A stretch of DNA of 64,000 bases from JAFGXW01 sp964634385 (GCA_964634385.1 CAZWIZ010000001.1:1-64000); one strand, 5' to 3'; counted from the stretch's first letter, positions 36,701 through 44,491 are shown. Numbers and translations: made by a program. Notes: generated from the letters alone by a model not told the origin.

Positions 36701-37520
36701 AACGTCCAACTTCCGCTAAGTCATATCTTTTAGCATCAAATAAACGACTTATTAAAAATGCTTTCGCACCTTCCTCAGTTGCTGTTTCACCCTGACGTAG
36801 TTTTGAGTATACTTCTTTAATAGCTTCTACAGAGTTACTTGTAGGATCTTTACTTAGTGTTAAGCTCAAATTATTTGATTCACCATAAGTTTCAATAATT
36901 TGTTTTTCACTAGAAAAACCTAACGCTCTAAGAAGAGTTGTTAGGGCAATTTTTTTACTACGGTCCAATTTTACAAAAAGGATATCTTTTGAACCAATTT
37001 CATATTCTAACCAAGCACCCCTTGTTGGAATTACTTGTCCTAAGAATTTACTTTTCAGTGTTTTCTTATCAATGTTTTCACTGAAGAATACTCCTGAACT
37101 TCTTACAATTTGTGAAACAATTACACGTTCACTACCATTAATAATAAAAGATCCCGTATCAGACATAATAGGAAAATCTCCCATAAATAGCTTTTGTTGT
37201 TTTATTTCACCTGTTTCTTTATTTACAAGTTTAACATTGACACGCAAAGGTTTAGAGTATGTCATATCTTTTTCTTTAGCTTGAATAATATTGTATTTTG
37301 GAGTATCAAACTCATAATCTTCAAAATATAATTCAATATTTTCTGTAAAGTTTTGAATCGGGGAAATATCTCTAAACAATTCTGCTAATCCCTTTTGAAT
37401 GAACCAATTAAAAGATTCTGTTTGAATCTTAATCAAGTTCGGTAATTTAATATTAGACTTAACTTTCGAATAACTTCGTCTCTCTCTTTTGCTACCATAT
37501 TTTACTAAATTGTAACTCAC
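33756..37520 (-). CDS. rpoB: RNA polymerase subunit beta
   Basis: Second catalytic subunit. The rifampicin region reads SSQLSQFMAQTNPLDELTHKR; it has a Q in the second helix position as in sensitive bacteria. ENIDKK and GEMEVWALEAYGAA near the C-terminus are typical. I take the GTG at 37520 (MSYNLVKYGS, after GGGGTGA) as start rather than the GTG at 37529. 1254 residues. It has its own promoter within the 3' end of the upstream methyltransferase gene. Confidence 0.98.
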   Translation of the reverse strand: MSYNLVKYGSKRERRSYSKVKSNIKLPNLIKIQTESFNWFIQKGLAELFRDISPIQNFTENIELYFEDYEFDTPKYNIIQAKEKDMTYSKPLRVNVKLVNKETGEIKQQKLFMGDFPIMSDTGSFIINGSERVIVSQIVRSSGVFFSENIDKKTLKSKFLGQVIPTRGAWLEYEIGSKDILFVKLDRSKKIALTTLLRALGFSSEKQIIETYGESNNLSLTLSKDPTSNSVEAIKEVYSKLRQGETATEEGAKAFLISRLFDAKRYDLAEVGRYKINKKLDVLNRVFGKQLVYDLVDPETGEVIIEKETTIDQNMIEILKEYRHLFTYKVPGVGAYELEYAYLDQLSVFRSAEVNNIKLFDYITDEELLFDIRNQEFKTAKAYYKGYLKSIGKTEKMLTEDLGKPFVKELKEGFGLVLDNENILFELAEIEVLEVYTKTKNDEIIQVKVIGNNSYEDKVHIVPSDIISSISYYLNLFNRIGKLDDIDHLGNRRLRLIGELLKNQFRIGLTKMEKNVKDRMSTKDPEEITPQNLINIRPLTSSLKEFFGSSQLSQFMAQTNPLDELTHKRRISALGPGGLTRDRAGFEVRDVHYSHYGRICPIETPEGQNIGLINSLASYVRVNKYGFMETPYLKITQQEDGISQVTDEVVYLSADEEEKYIIGQGNIIVNDEKQIVLDNVVARFQGETKMFRRNLVELMDVSPKQIVSISTSCIPFLEHDDANRALMGANMQRQAIPLLVPEAAYVATGIEYKAAHDSGSCLVAKHAGKVEYVDGNIIKIRLKDGSIDKYILEKFKRSNQGTCINQTPIVAIGDEINASDIITDGPAMDKGELSLGRNVVVGFMTWNGYNYEDAVIMSERLVKEDVYTSIHIEKYEIEARDTKLGKEEITREIPNVGDEGRKYLDDQGIIIPGAEVFEGDILVGKVTPKGQTDPTPEDKLLLAIFGEKSREVRDTSLRVPHGGGGIVHSVKHFKRANKDELSPGVNEVVRIYIVQKRKINEGDKMAGRHGNKGVISKILPIEDMPYMADGTPIDIMLNPLGVPSRMNIGQVLELHLGIAAKRLGVHVATPVFDGVTSDDLAAIMEEANMPADGKEVLYSGLTGEPYDNRISVGVMYMIKLDHMVDDKLHARSVGPYTLVTQQPMGGKAQNGGQRFGEMEVWALEAYGAAYALQEMLTVKSDDIIGRNKVFRAIVDGKSIPEPSLPESFRVLTRELQALGIYVELINKKTGVNEANKSLVDEDSEDYITKYGFQS

Positions 37521-37591
37521 AAACTTCACCCCATTTAATTTAATAAAAGCATACCAATAACGCCAAAAATCGCTTGATTTGGCAATTTAAT

Positions 37592-37620
37592 ATATTACCA
37601 CAAAACTGTCAAATAGTCAA
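37592..37620 (-). promoter_or_regulatory. Promoter of rpoBC
   Basis: TTGACT (37615-37620) and TAATAT (37592-37597) with 17-base spacing; the -35 overlaps the stop region of the preceding gene. A leader hairpin GCCAAA/TTTGGC follows at 37562-37583. Confidence 0.65.
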
Positions 37621-38210
37621 TATGTTTTACATTTAATAACATTAAATCCTTTTTTCTTATTAACTACTTCAACATTATTATATATTGTTTTAAGCTTTAC
37701 TAGTGCCGATTGTGCACCATGTTTCTTATTTATTACCGTATAAAATTCTCCACCTGGATTAAGATGTGTAAATGCATCTTCAAAAAAACGATAAATTACT
37801 TCTTTCCCAGCTCTTATTGGTGGATTAGTAATTATTAAATCATATTTACCTTCAATATTATTAAATCCATCACTTGAAAAAACATTAGCATTTACTTCAT
37901 TTAATTTTACATTTGATTTAGTTAAATCGATAGCTCTTTTATTAATATCTACCATATCTACTTTAATATGAAATGCTTTATTTAAATAAATTCCAACAAC
38001 TCCATATCCACATCCTAAATCTAATGCAGTTGTGAATGAATCATTTACAACTAAATATTTTAATAATACTTCTGTTCCTCTATCAAAACGACTCTTTGAA
38101 AAAACACCATTATCTGTATGAAATTTCAAAGATATGTCATTAACACTAAAAGCAATCAACTGTGGATTGCTTTTTAGATTATCATTATTTTCAGAAAAAT
38201 AGTGAACCAT
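37617..38210 (-). CDS. RsmC-like 16S rRNA methyltransferase (YbxB)
   Basis: Class I SAM-dependent methyltransferase of the RsmC type that modifies a guanine in 16S rRNA. SAM motif LDLGCGYGVVGIYL (about 59-72) and the catalytic NPPIRAG. 197 residues, single domain, as in Bacillus YbxB, which occupies the same place between rplL and rpoB. Confidence 0.9.
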   Translation of the reverse strand: MVHYFSENNDNLKSNPQLIAFSVNDISLKFHTDNGVFSKSRFDRGTEVLLKYLVVNDSFTTALDLGCGYGVVGIYLNKAFHIKVDMVDINKRAIDLTKSNVKLNEVNANVFSSDGFNNIEGKYDLIITNPPIRAGKEVIYRFFEDAFTHLNPGGEFYTVINKKHGAQSALVKLKTIYNNVEVVNKKKGFNVIKCKTY

Positions 38211-38250
38211 AATATCATCTCCATTTTCCTATAATGTGTGAAAAGTCAAA

Positions 38251-38272
38251 AACCTGAGTTTTCACTCAGGTT
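38251..38272 (-). terminator. Terminator after rplL
   Basis: AACCTGAG and CTCAGGTT stem with a 6-base loop and a short T run on the minus strand, 16 bases after rplL. Confidence 0.8.
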
Positions 38273-38288
38273 ATGTTTGACTTAATAA

Positions 38289-38651
38289 TTATTTAATAGT
38301 TACTACTGCGCCAGCTTCTTCTAATTTTTCTTTAATTTCTTGAGCTTCTTCAGCTTTAATGTTTTCTTTAACAGCTGTTGGAGCAGCGTCAACTACGCCT
38401 TTAGCTTCTTTTAATCCTAATCCAGTAATTTCTCTAACAGCTTTGATAACTGCGATTTTTTTCTGACCTGCTGCTTCTAAAATAACTGATACTTCAGTTG
38501 GTTCTGAAGATTCTGCGACAGGAGCTGCTACTGCTACTGCACTTGGATCTACTCCGAATTCTTCTTTCATTAAATCAACTAAATCTTTTAATTCTAATAA
38601 TGTTTTTTCTTTTAATGCTTCAATAATTTCACTATTTTTTAATACTGCCAT
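38289..38651 (-). CDS. rplL: Ribosomal protein L7/L12
   Basis: Stalk protein recruiting translation factors. 120 residues: N-terminal dimerisation helices, Ala/Pro-rich hinge (about 35-52), C-terminal domain with KIAVIKAVREITGLGLKEAK. Follows rplJ by 15 bases; its excess over L10 is normally set by the leader upstream of rplJ. Confidence 0.98.
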   Translation of the reverse strand: MAVLKNSEIIEALKEKTLLELKDLVDLMKEEFGVDPSAVAVAAPVAESSEPTEVSVILEAAGQKKIAVIKAVREITGLGLKEAKGVVDAAPTAVKENIKAEEAQEIKEKLEEAGAVVTIK

Positions 38652-38666
38652 GATTATATCCTCCTA

Positions 38667-39173
38667 TTATTCTTCTGAACTTTCTTCTAAATTTTCAACA
38701 TGCATATGAATTGCCATTGCTACTTCTTTAATCGGTTGCATAATACCTGCTGCAATCATTGTAAGTAGTACTTCTCTTGTAGGAATTGTTGCGATTTTCA
38801 TAATGCTTTCATTATCCATGTATTCACCATCAACAACACCAACTTTTAATTCAAGTGCTTTGTTTGCTTTTGCAAATTCATAAACAGTTTTTGCAGCTGA
38901 TACACTATCTTCATAACTAAACGCTATAGCATTTGGTCCCGCTAATGTATCTGCAAGTTCTGTATATCCAACTGCATCCGCAGCTCTTTTTGTAATATTG
39001 TTCTTGATTACTTTCATTTCACATCCATTAGCTGTTAATTCTCTTCTTAACTTACTAACTTGTTGAACTGTTAAACCGCTATAATCTAGAATTACAAAAC
39101 TATTTACATTTTGCATTTTTTCCATTAATACTTTAACTTCTTCGCTTTTTTGAGCGATTGCTTGTTTTGACAC
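38667..39173 (-). CDS. rplJ: Ribosomal protein L10
   Basis: Anchors the L7/L12 stalk and represses its own mRNA. 168 residues, starting at GTG after GGAGGTGG. Contains FVILDYSGLTVQQVSKLRRELTAN-type N-terminal sequence and KVIKNNITKRA. Preceded by an L10 leader with attenuator. Confidence 0.98.
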   Translation of the reverse strand: MSKQAIAQKSEEVKVLMEKMQNVNSFVILDYSGLTVQQVSKLRRELTANGCEMKVIKNNITKRAADAVGYTELADTLAGPNAIAFSYEDSVSAAKTVYEFAKANKALELKVGVVDGEYMDNESIMKIATIPTREVLLTMIAAGIMQPIKEVAMAIHMHVENLEESSEE

Positions 39174-39205
39174 TTTTCCACCTCCAAAACGTTTTTTAAA
39201 TAAAT

Positions 39206-39316
39206 AAAAACCTCTTATGTCTGGACAAAAGAGGATAGTTTATTATCTTTATCTTTTATCTCGTTAGGATATTAAGCTTATTAGCACCTAAGTCTATGAC
39301 ATTAGTTTTATTTAAT
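39206..39316 (-). promoter_or_regulatory. L10 leader with transcription attenuator
   Basis: Between rplA and rplJ. The minus strand carries the L10-leader-like core TAGACTTAGGTGCTAATAAG followed by CTTAATATCCTAACGAG, matching the pattern of the Bacillus L10 leader, then a terminator CCTCTT/AAGAGG stem (39211-39234) with five T. Excess L10 or L10-L12 would favour termination. Confidence 0.88.
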
Positions 39317-39328
39317 TGTATTTTTATA

Positions 39329-40024
39329 CTAACTTAAAATTGTATCTGTGTCAATTTTAATACCAGGACCCATTGTAGATGCGATTGATAAATTTTCAAT
39401 ATAAACACCTTTAACAGTTGATGGTCTTAATCTATTGATTACTTCAAAAATAGTTTTTAGATTTTCAAAAATTTGGGCAGAATCAAATGATACTTTTCCG
39501 ATTCCAACATGAATATTTCCGATTTTATCAACTCTATATTCTACTTTACCGGCTTTGATTTCATTAATTGCTTTTGTTACATCCATAGTTACTGTTCCAG
39601 TTTTAGGATTAGGCATTAAACCTTTTGGTCCTAATGTACGTCCAAGTTTTCCTACTTGGCTCATCATATCTGGTGTTGCAACTACTGTATCAAAATCTAA
39701 CCATCCTTTTAATACCTTTTCTACTAAATCTGCATCTCCAACATAATCAGCTCCTGCTGCTTCTGCCTCTTTTGCCTTATCACCTTTTGCAAAAACTAAA
39801 ACTTTTTTAGTTTTTCCTGTACCATGTGGTAACACTATTGCCCCTCGTAAATTTTGTTCTGCTTTACGTGGGTCTAAGTTTAGGCGAATTGCAAATTCTA
39901 TTGATGCATCAAATTTTTCAAATGATACTTTTTTTAATAATTCAATTGCTTCAACCGCTGGATACTCTTTAAACGAATCAATTTGAGCAGCTGCAGCTAA
40001 GAATTTTTTACCTTTTTTAGCCAT
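39329..40024 (-). CDS. rplA: Ribosomal protein L1
   Basis: Forms the L1 stalk and represses the rplK-rplA mRNA. 231 residues from MAKKGKKF (40024), which follows AGGAGG; an upstream in-frame extension crosses the regulatory motif and is not translated in my view. Contains the diagnostic LGRTLGPKGLMPNPKTGT. Confidence 0.98.
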   Translation of the reverse strand: MAKKGKKFLAAAAQIDSFKEYPAVEAIELLKKVSFEKFDASIEFAIRLNLDPRKAEQNLRGAIVLPHGTGKTKKVLVFAKGDKAKEAEAAGADYVGDADLVEKVLKGWLDFDTVVATPDMMSQVGKLGRTLGPKGLMPNPKTGTVTMDVTKAINEIKAGKVEYRVDKIGNIHVGIGKVSFDSAQIFENLKTIFEVINRLRPSTVKGVYIENLSIASTMGPGIKIDTDTILS

Positions 40025-40042
40025 AATTTTTTTACCTCCTAA

Positions 40043-40069
40043 ATGTGGTCTAACGGGATTCCCTCCCAC
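40043..40069 (-). promoter_or_regulatory. L1-binding-like motif before rplA
   Basis: GTGGGAGG, a GGA/TCC stem, then CGTTAGACCACAT, ending 2 bases before the rplA AGGAGG. It shares its outer sequences with the motif at 40549-40581, so L1 could block rplA translation directly. Confidence 0.65.
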
Positions 40070-40097
40070 AATTAGCTGTATATAAACAACTAAGTGC

Positions 40098-40523
40098 TTA
40101 GTCTTCTATAGTAATTCCCATGTTTCTTGCAGATCCTGCAATAATTTTCATTCCCGCTTCAACGTCATTTGCGTTCAAATCAGGCATTTTAATTTCCGCT
40201 ATTTCTCGTAATTGTGCACGAGTAATAGAACCTACTTTTTCTCTCAATGCATCACTTGCACCCTTTGATACTCCAGCTGCTTTTCTTAATAAATCGCTTG
40301 CTGGTGGAGTTTTGGTGATGAAAGTAAAAGTTCTGTCATCATAAACAGTTATAACAACCGGAATGATTGAACCCATTTTATCCTTAGTTTCGTTATTAAA
40401 TTTTGTACAAAATTCTTGGATATTCACGCCCGCTTGTCCTAATGCTGGACCAACTGGTGGAGCTGGGTTTGCTTTACCTGCAGGAATTTGCAGTTTTACT
40501 TGAGTCTTAACATTTTTAGCCAC
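40098..40523 (-). CDS. rplK: Ribosomal protein L11
   Basis: GTPase-centre protein and target of thiostrepton. The GTG at 40523 (after AGGAGG) gives 141 residues, the standard length, with AKNVKTQVKLQIPAGKANPA at the start and PPVGPALGQ. A longer open frame runs upstream through the leader but has no support. First gene of rplK-rplA. Confidence 0.98.
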   Translation of the reverse strand: MAKNVKTQVKLQIPAGKANPAPPVGPALGQAGVNIQEFCTKFNNETKDKMGSIIPVVITVYDDRTFTFITKTPPASDLLRKAAGVSKGASDALREKVGSITRAQLREIAEIKMPDLNANDVEAGMKIIAGSARNMGITIED

Positions 40524-40548
40524 GAAAGACACCTCCTCTTTTTTCGTG

Positions 40549-40581
40549 ATGTGGTAATCAGATTTTAATAAATCCTCCCAC
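40549..40581 (-). promoter_or_regulatory. L1-binding-like motif in the rplK leader
   Basis: GTGGGAGG, a GATTT/AAATC stem, then TGATTACCACAT. GTGG and CCAC close the element; the asymmetric GAGG / GATTA internal loop is what L1 binds in 23S rRNA and in its mRNA. Confidence 0.65.
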
Positions 40582-40586
40582 TCAAA

Positions 40587-40616
40587 AAATAGCATGGCAT
40601 ATTGCATGCCAAGCTA
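40587..40616 (-). terminator. nusG terminator overlapping the rplK promoter
   Basis: TAGCTTGGCAT and ATGCCATGCTA form an 11-base stem with one mismatch followed by six T on the minus strand, 38 bases after nusG. The upstream arm merges with the -10 of the rplK promoter. Confidence 0.7.
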
Positions 40617-40645
40617 TTATACTATAATTTTGCATAAGATGTCAA
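40616..40645 (-). promoter_or_regulatory. Sigma-A promoter of rplK-rplA
   Basis: TTGACA (40640-40645) and TATAAT (40616-40621) with 18-base spacing, both full consensus. Confidence 0.8.
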
Positions 40646-40654
40646 GATATAATT

Positions 40655-41191
40655 TTATACCTTTTCAATATCTTCAAATTCAAGTTCAACTGGTGTTTGT
40701 CTACCAAACATATCGACTAAAACTGTGATTTCTTGTTTTTCAAAATCGATTGAATCTACAGTACCAATTTGATTCAAAAATGGTCCTGTCACAACTCTTA
40801 CTTTTTCGCCAATTTCAACATTAATTGTTGGTGCTTCCATTAATCCGTATTTCTTAAGTATCGGATTAATTTCATCGGGTGGAAGCGGTACAGGTTTTGT
40901 TCCTCCCCCACTAGATCCTAAAAATCCAGTAACTCCAGGTGTATTACGAACAACAAACCAAGAATCGTCAGTAACTTCCATTTCTAAGAAAACATATCCT
41001 GGAAATGTTTTTACCATTTTTTCTTTAATAGTCCCATCAGCTTTTTTTTCAATTTTTAATTCTTCAGGAATCATTACTTGAAAGATTTTATCTTCCATTT
41101 GCATTGATTCAATTCGACGTTCTAAGTTCAATTTAACTGAATTTTCAAATCCAGAATAGGCTTGAACTATATACCATCTTTTATTTTCCAT
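40655..41191 (-). CDS. nusG: Transcription termination/antitermination factor NusG
   Basis: Binds RNA polymerase and ribosomal S10. NGN domain begins RWYIVQAYSGFENSVKLNL; FPGYVFLEM is conserved; the C-terminal KOW domain has VRVVTGPFLNQIGTV. 178 residues. Two bases after the secE stop. Confidence 0.98.
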   Translation of the reverse strand: MENKRWYIVQAYSGFENSVKLNLERRIESMQMEDKIFQVMIPEELKIEKKADGTIKEKMVKTFPGYVFLEMEVTDDSWFVVRNTPGVTGFLGSSGGGTKPVPLPPDEINPILKKYGLMEAPTINVEIGEKVRVVTGPFLNQIGTVDSIDFEKQEITVLVDMFGRQTPVELEFEDIEKV

Positions 41192-41193
41192 TA

Positions 41194-41622
41194 TTACGCT
41201 CCAAGTCCATTAAGCCAAGCAAACAAAGGTCTGAATCCTAAATCAATTGCTACAAAGAACATTGCAACTACTATGATGAACCCAAATACTCTAGCGCTGT
41301 TATTTAATAATACAGCTTTAGTTGGCCATGAAACTTTTTTCATTTCTGTAAAACTCGGTACAAAGAAAGGCCAAATTGATAGGAAAAATGAAACAGTTCC
41401 AATTAATATTACAAAAACTGAAAATAATGTAATTTTTAATTTAGAATTAAAAAGCCACCAATCAGTAAATTTTATTTCTAATATTGTTCCTTCTATTAAG
41501 TAAATTCCAAGAACTAATACAATAACTCCTAAAAATCCTAATAATATTTTTTCAAAAGGATATTCTTTTTTTAATATTTCTAATACTTTATTTTTTTTAA
41601 CTTCTTCTACTTTTTTCGCCAT
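41194..41622 (-). CDS. secE: SecE preprotein translocase subunit, three-helix form
   Basis: Essential SecYEG subunit. The conserved core EMKKVSWPTKAVLLNN and its following membrane helix are at about 98-140. Two additional hydrophobic helices precede it (about 22-42 and 58-85), giving an E. coli-like topology instead of the 60-residue single-helix form of Bacillus. 142 residues from MAKKVEEV at 41622, which has AGGAG upstream. Between rpmG and nusG. Confidence 0.93.
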   Translation of the reverse strand: MAKKVEEVKKNKVLEILKKEYPFEKILLGFLGVIVLVLGIYLIEGTILEIKFTDWWLFNSKLKITLFSVFVILIGTVSFFLSIWPFFVPSFTEMKKVSWPTKAVLLNNSARVFGFIIVVAMFFVAIDLGFRPLFAWLNGLGA

Positions 41623-41636
41623 TTTTCTTTTCTCTC

Positions 41637-41783
41637 CTATTTGCTTTCTTTGTGAATAGTATGTTCTCCACATCGTTTACAGTATTTTTTAATTTGTAAT
41701 CTTTCTTTTTTATCTTTGTTTTTGTAAGTAGTATAATTTCTCGATAAACAAACTTCACATATTAAAATTATTTTTTCTCTCAT
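41637..41783 (-). CDS. rpmG: Ribosomal protein L33
   Basis: Short 48-residue gene read MREKIILICEVCLSRNYTTY then KNKDKKERLQIKKYCKRCGE and HTIHKESK. It keeps the two zinc-binding CxxC pairs (zinc-containing form). Preceded by GAGAGTGAT. It occupies the rpmGB place between sigH and secE in Bacillus, and its stop is 15 bases before secE. Diagnostic despite its small size. Confidence 0.95.
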   Translation of the reverse strand: MREKIILICEVCLSRNYTTYKNKDKKERLQIKKYCKRCGEHTIHKESK

Positions 41784-41837
41784 ATTATCACTCTCTTGCA
41801 TTTATATAATTTAGCAAACTTCTATATTTTTGTCAAG

Positions 41838-42389
41838 TTACTTATTAAAATGTTTTTTTATTTTTGCCTTTGCACGATGTAAAGAATTATAAATTTCCTT
41901 GTCCTTCATACCGTGTTTTTCACTTATATAAGAAACGCTATAATTATTTAGTTCTCTTAAAGTATATACTAAATACTCACTATTTGTTAGTATTTTTGCA
42001 ATTTCTTTTTTTGTTAAATCATAATAAACACTATTTTGATTTACATTACTATTTGTTTCATATATAAATAATTCATTATTTTTAAATATTTCTCTTCTTC
42101 TTACTTTCTTTGATAAAAGAGTTATATATTTTCTGTCTAAATTTAATTCAAAATATCTTGTAAATGTTTTAGAATAACTGTCATCAAATGACTTAATAGA
42201 TTTATATAAAATCATCATTCCTTCTTGAAACATATCATCATATTCTTGATACAAGTTAAATTTATATATTTTTTTAGAAATTAAGCGGGAATACTTATCA
42301 AACATTAACTCTAGTGCTTCATTATTGCCCTCTCTTATTAAGTCAATAATTTCATAGTCGTTATATGCTGGATAAGTCAAATACGTCAC
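41838..42389 (-). CDS. sigH: SigH-like RNA polymerase sigma factor
   Basis: 183-residue sigma-70 family protein. Region 2 about 20-90 with YDDMFQEGMMILYKSIKSFD (core-binding and -10 recognition), region 4 about 130-180 ending EIYNSLHRAKAKIKKHF. Position between rlmB and rpmG-secE-nusG is that of Bacillus sigH, supporting that assignment, though it is about 35 residues shorter and quite divergent. It could control competence or stress rather than sporulation genes. Its start overlaps the rlmB stop by 4 bases. Confidence 0.8.
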   Translation of the reverse strand: MTYLTYPAYNDYEIIDLIREGNNEALELMFDKYSRLISKKIYKFNLYQEYDDMFQEGMMILYKSIKSFDDSYSKTFTRYFELNLDRKYITLLSKKVRRREIFKNNELFIYETNSNVNQNSVYYDLTKKEIAKILTNSEYLVYTLRELNNYSVSYISEKHGMKDKEIYNSLHRAKAKIKKHFNK

Positions 42390-43093
42390 CCCTTTTTATG
42401 ATATATTTCGTATAAAACTAGTGCTGCCGATACGCTAGCATTCAAACTATTAACATGTCCACTCATTGGGATTTTAACAATATAATCACAATTTTCTTTA
42501 ACTAATCTACTTATCCCTTTTCCTTCGTTACCAATAACAATACAGAGATTAGTATCAACATCTATATCATGAATTGTTTTATCTGTTTCAGCGTCAGTTC
42601 CAACAACCCAAAATTCATTCTTTTTAAGCGTTTTTATTGTTTGAGTTAAATTTGTCACTTCAACAACATCAACATATTCTATTGCCCCAGTTGAAACTTT
42701 AGCAACAGTTGAATTTAGTTTTACGCTTCGATTTTTACCAATAATAACCGCATCAATATTAAAAGCATCTGCACTTCTTAAAATAGCCCCTAAATTATGT
42801 GGATCTTCTAATGAATCAAGTATTACAAAAACTTTATTGTTTTTTTTCTTATTAATTACTTGATCTAGTGTTTTATATTTATAATCTTCTATTAATGCTC
42901 CAACACCTTGATTATTTGATGGTAATATCTTATTAAGATTATATTTGTCTAACTCTTTTACCTTTAAATTCTTTTTTGTAGCTAATGCTAAAATATCATT
43001 ATTAGTACCTTTTTGAATATACAATTCATGTATTTTATGATTTACCTTTAACGCTTCAAAAACAGTGTTTTTTCCGGCAATTATAATTGACAT
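42386..43093 (-). CDS. rlmB: 23S rRNA 2'-O-ribose methyltransferase RlmB/TrmH family
   Basis: SPOUT-class enzyme methylating a guanosine ribose in 23S rRNA. Motifs: LDSLEDPHNLGAILRSADAF, VIGNEGKGIS and IPMSGHVNSLNASVSAALVL. A short N-terminal substrate domain precedes (IIAGKNTVFEAL). I start at 43093 because AAGGAAGTGAT lies just upstream; 235 residues. Equivalent to Bacillus yacO. Confidence 0.93.
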   Translation of the reverse strand: MSIIIAGKNTVFEALKVNHKIHELYIQKGTNNDILALATKKNLKVKELDKYNLNKILPSNNQGVGALIEDYKYKTLDQVINKKKNNKVFVILDSLEDPHNLGAILRSADAFNIDAVIIGKNRSVKLNSTVAKVSTGAIEYVDVVEVTNLTQTIKTLKKNEFWVVGTDAETDKTIHDIDVDTNLCIVIGNEGKGISRLVKENCDYIVKIPMSGHVNSLNASVSAALVLYEIYHKKG

Positions 43094-43167
43094 AAAATCA
43101 CTTCCTTTTTCTTTTTTTATTTTAACATAGAAAAACATACATTACTAATGAAAAATATTGAAAAATA

Positions 43168-43197
43168 TTGTCCTAAAAAAGTTTTTTAAGTTATAAT
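43168..43197 (+). promoter_or_regulatory. Promoter of the cysteine desulfidase gene
   Basis: TTGTCC and TATAAT (43192-43197) spaced by 18 bases, 21 bases before the TTG start. Confidence 0.6.
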
Positions 43198-43218
43198 AAT
43201 TTGTGAGAGGTGATTTAA

Positions 43219-44484
43219 TTGAATAAAACAGAAGCAGCACAATTATTAAAAACAAACATTACTAAAACAATGGGATGTACAGATATTGGAGTTGTAGGGT
43301 ATATTGCTTCTATTGGAGCTTATACACTAAGAAACAAACAAATTAAATCTGTCAAGTTATTAATGAGTGAAGAATTATATAAAAATAGTGTAAATGTTGG
43401 TATCCCCGGTCTTAGAGAAAGTGGGCTTGAAAAAGCATTAGCACTTGGAATTTTACTTAAAGATCCCAAGAAACAATTAAGTGTTTTTGAAAGCGTTACA
43501 AATGACGATATTGAAAAAATTGGAGCTATTTTAGATAATATTGATGTTGAAATAAAATATAAACATTTTGATGATACAGTTTTATACGAAGAATTAAATC
43601 TTATATCAACCGAAGGTGATGAAGTTACTATCGTAATAAAAGATTCTTATGATAACGTTATAAAGGTTGTTAGAAACGGCAATACTTTAGAAGAATACGA
43701 AACTGAACAACTACTTGAAAGAGTAACTAAATTCAAAATCAAAACTTTTGATGAAATATATGATTTTATTGAAAAAGAAGATTACGAAGGATTAGATTAT
43801 TTGTTTGAAACCGCAGAAATTCAATATGAAAACGCTCGAAAAGAAATTATTAAAGAAGGCGGTAAATATTTATCAGAAGATTTAAGACCTGCTCAAAAAG
43901 ATTGCGTATATGACTTATCTAATTTCCTAAGAATGCATATTTATGTTCCTTCAAGAATGAGAATGGCAGGAGAAATATACACAGTTTATGGAGTCGCTGG
44001 AAGTGGTAATTTAGGTATTGGCACTTTAATTACTCCTATGTTTTTAGCTGATACTTTAAAATTAAGTGAATTAGAACGAAAAAAAATTATTCTTTTATCA
44101 TTTTTAACAAGCGTGTATGTCAAACAAGAAATGAATATAGTCACTGTTCTATGCGGAACAGGTCACGCAACAGGATGTAGTGCTGCCGTAGTAACAGCTT
44201 ATATTAAAGGTGGAACGAGAAAACAAGTTAAAGATTCTATTAATATATATTTATCTAGTTCGATGGGGTTTGTTTGTGATGGCGCAAAACTTTCATGTAC
44301 ACACAAAGTGTCTTTCGCAGCAATGAATGGAATGATTGCTGGTAAAATGGCAGTAGAGGATGAAGAATACTGTGATGGTACTGGATTAAATAAGATTAGC
44401 GTTGATCAAACCATTAGAAACCTTGGTAAATTAAATAACGAAATATTGAATTCAGCAAATAAAGGAATTATTGATTTAATTTAA
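43219..44484 (+). CDS. cyuA: L-cysteine desulfidase (CyuA/UPF0597 family)
   Basis: Breaks L-cysteine to pyruvate, ammonia and sulfide using an iron-sulfur cluster; related to the serine dehydratase alpha chain. Cysteines in conserved places: MGCTDIG (C20), VLCGTGHATGCSA and GFVCDGAKLSCTHK. VAGSGNLGIGTLITP is a further hallmark. 421 residues, starting at TTG after GAGAGGTGAT. It is on the plus strand, inserted between mrnC and rlmB, which are adjacent in Bacillus. The neighbouring cysS is a thematic but not necessarily functional link. Confidence 0.9.
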   Translation: MNKTEAAQLLKTNITKTMGCTDIGVVGYIASIGAYTLRNKQIKSVKLLMSEELYKNSVNVGIPGLRESGLEKALALGILLKDPKKQLSVFESVTNDDIEKIGAILDNIDVEIKYKHFDDTVLYEELNLISTEGDEVTIVIKDSYDNVIKVVRNGNTLEEYETEQLLERVTKFKIKTFDEIYDFIEKEDYEGLDYLFETAEIQYENARKEIIKEGGKYLSEDLRPAQKDCVYDLSNFLRMHIYVPSRMRMAGEIYTVYGVAGSGNLGIGTLITPMFLADTLKLSELERKKIILLSFLTSVYVKQEMNIVTVLCGTGHATGCSAAVVTAYIKGGTRKQVKDSINIYLSSSMGFVCDGAKLSCTHKVSFAAMNGMIAGKMAVEDEEYCDGTGLNKISVDQTIRNLGKLNNEILNSANKGIIDLI

Positions 44485-44491
44485 TTATTAA

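Noticed and set aside
39329..40069. Longer rplA beginning at 40069
   Set aside because: The extension reads through the L1-binding-like motif; AGGAGG directly precedes the internal ATG at 40024.
40098..40607. Longer rplK beginning at 40607
   Set aside because: The extra 28 codons cross the L1-binding motif and the ribosome binding site; the GTG at 40523 gives the standard 141-residue L11.
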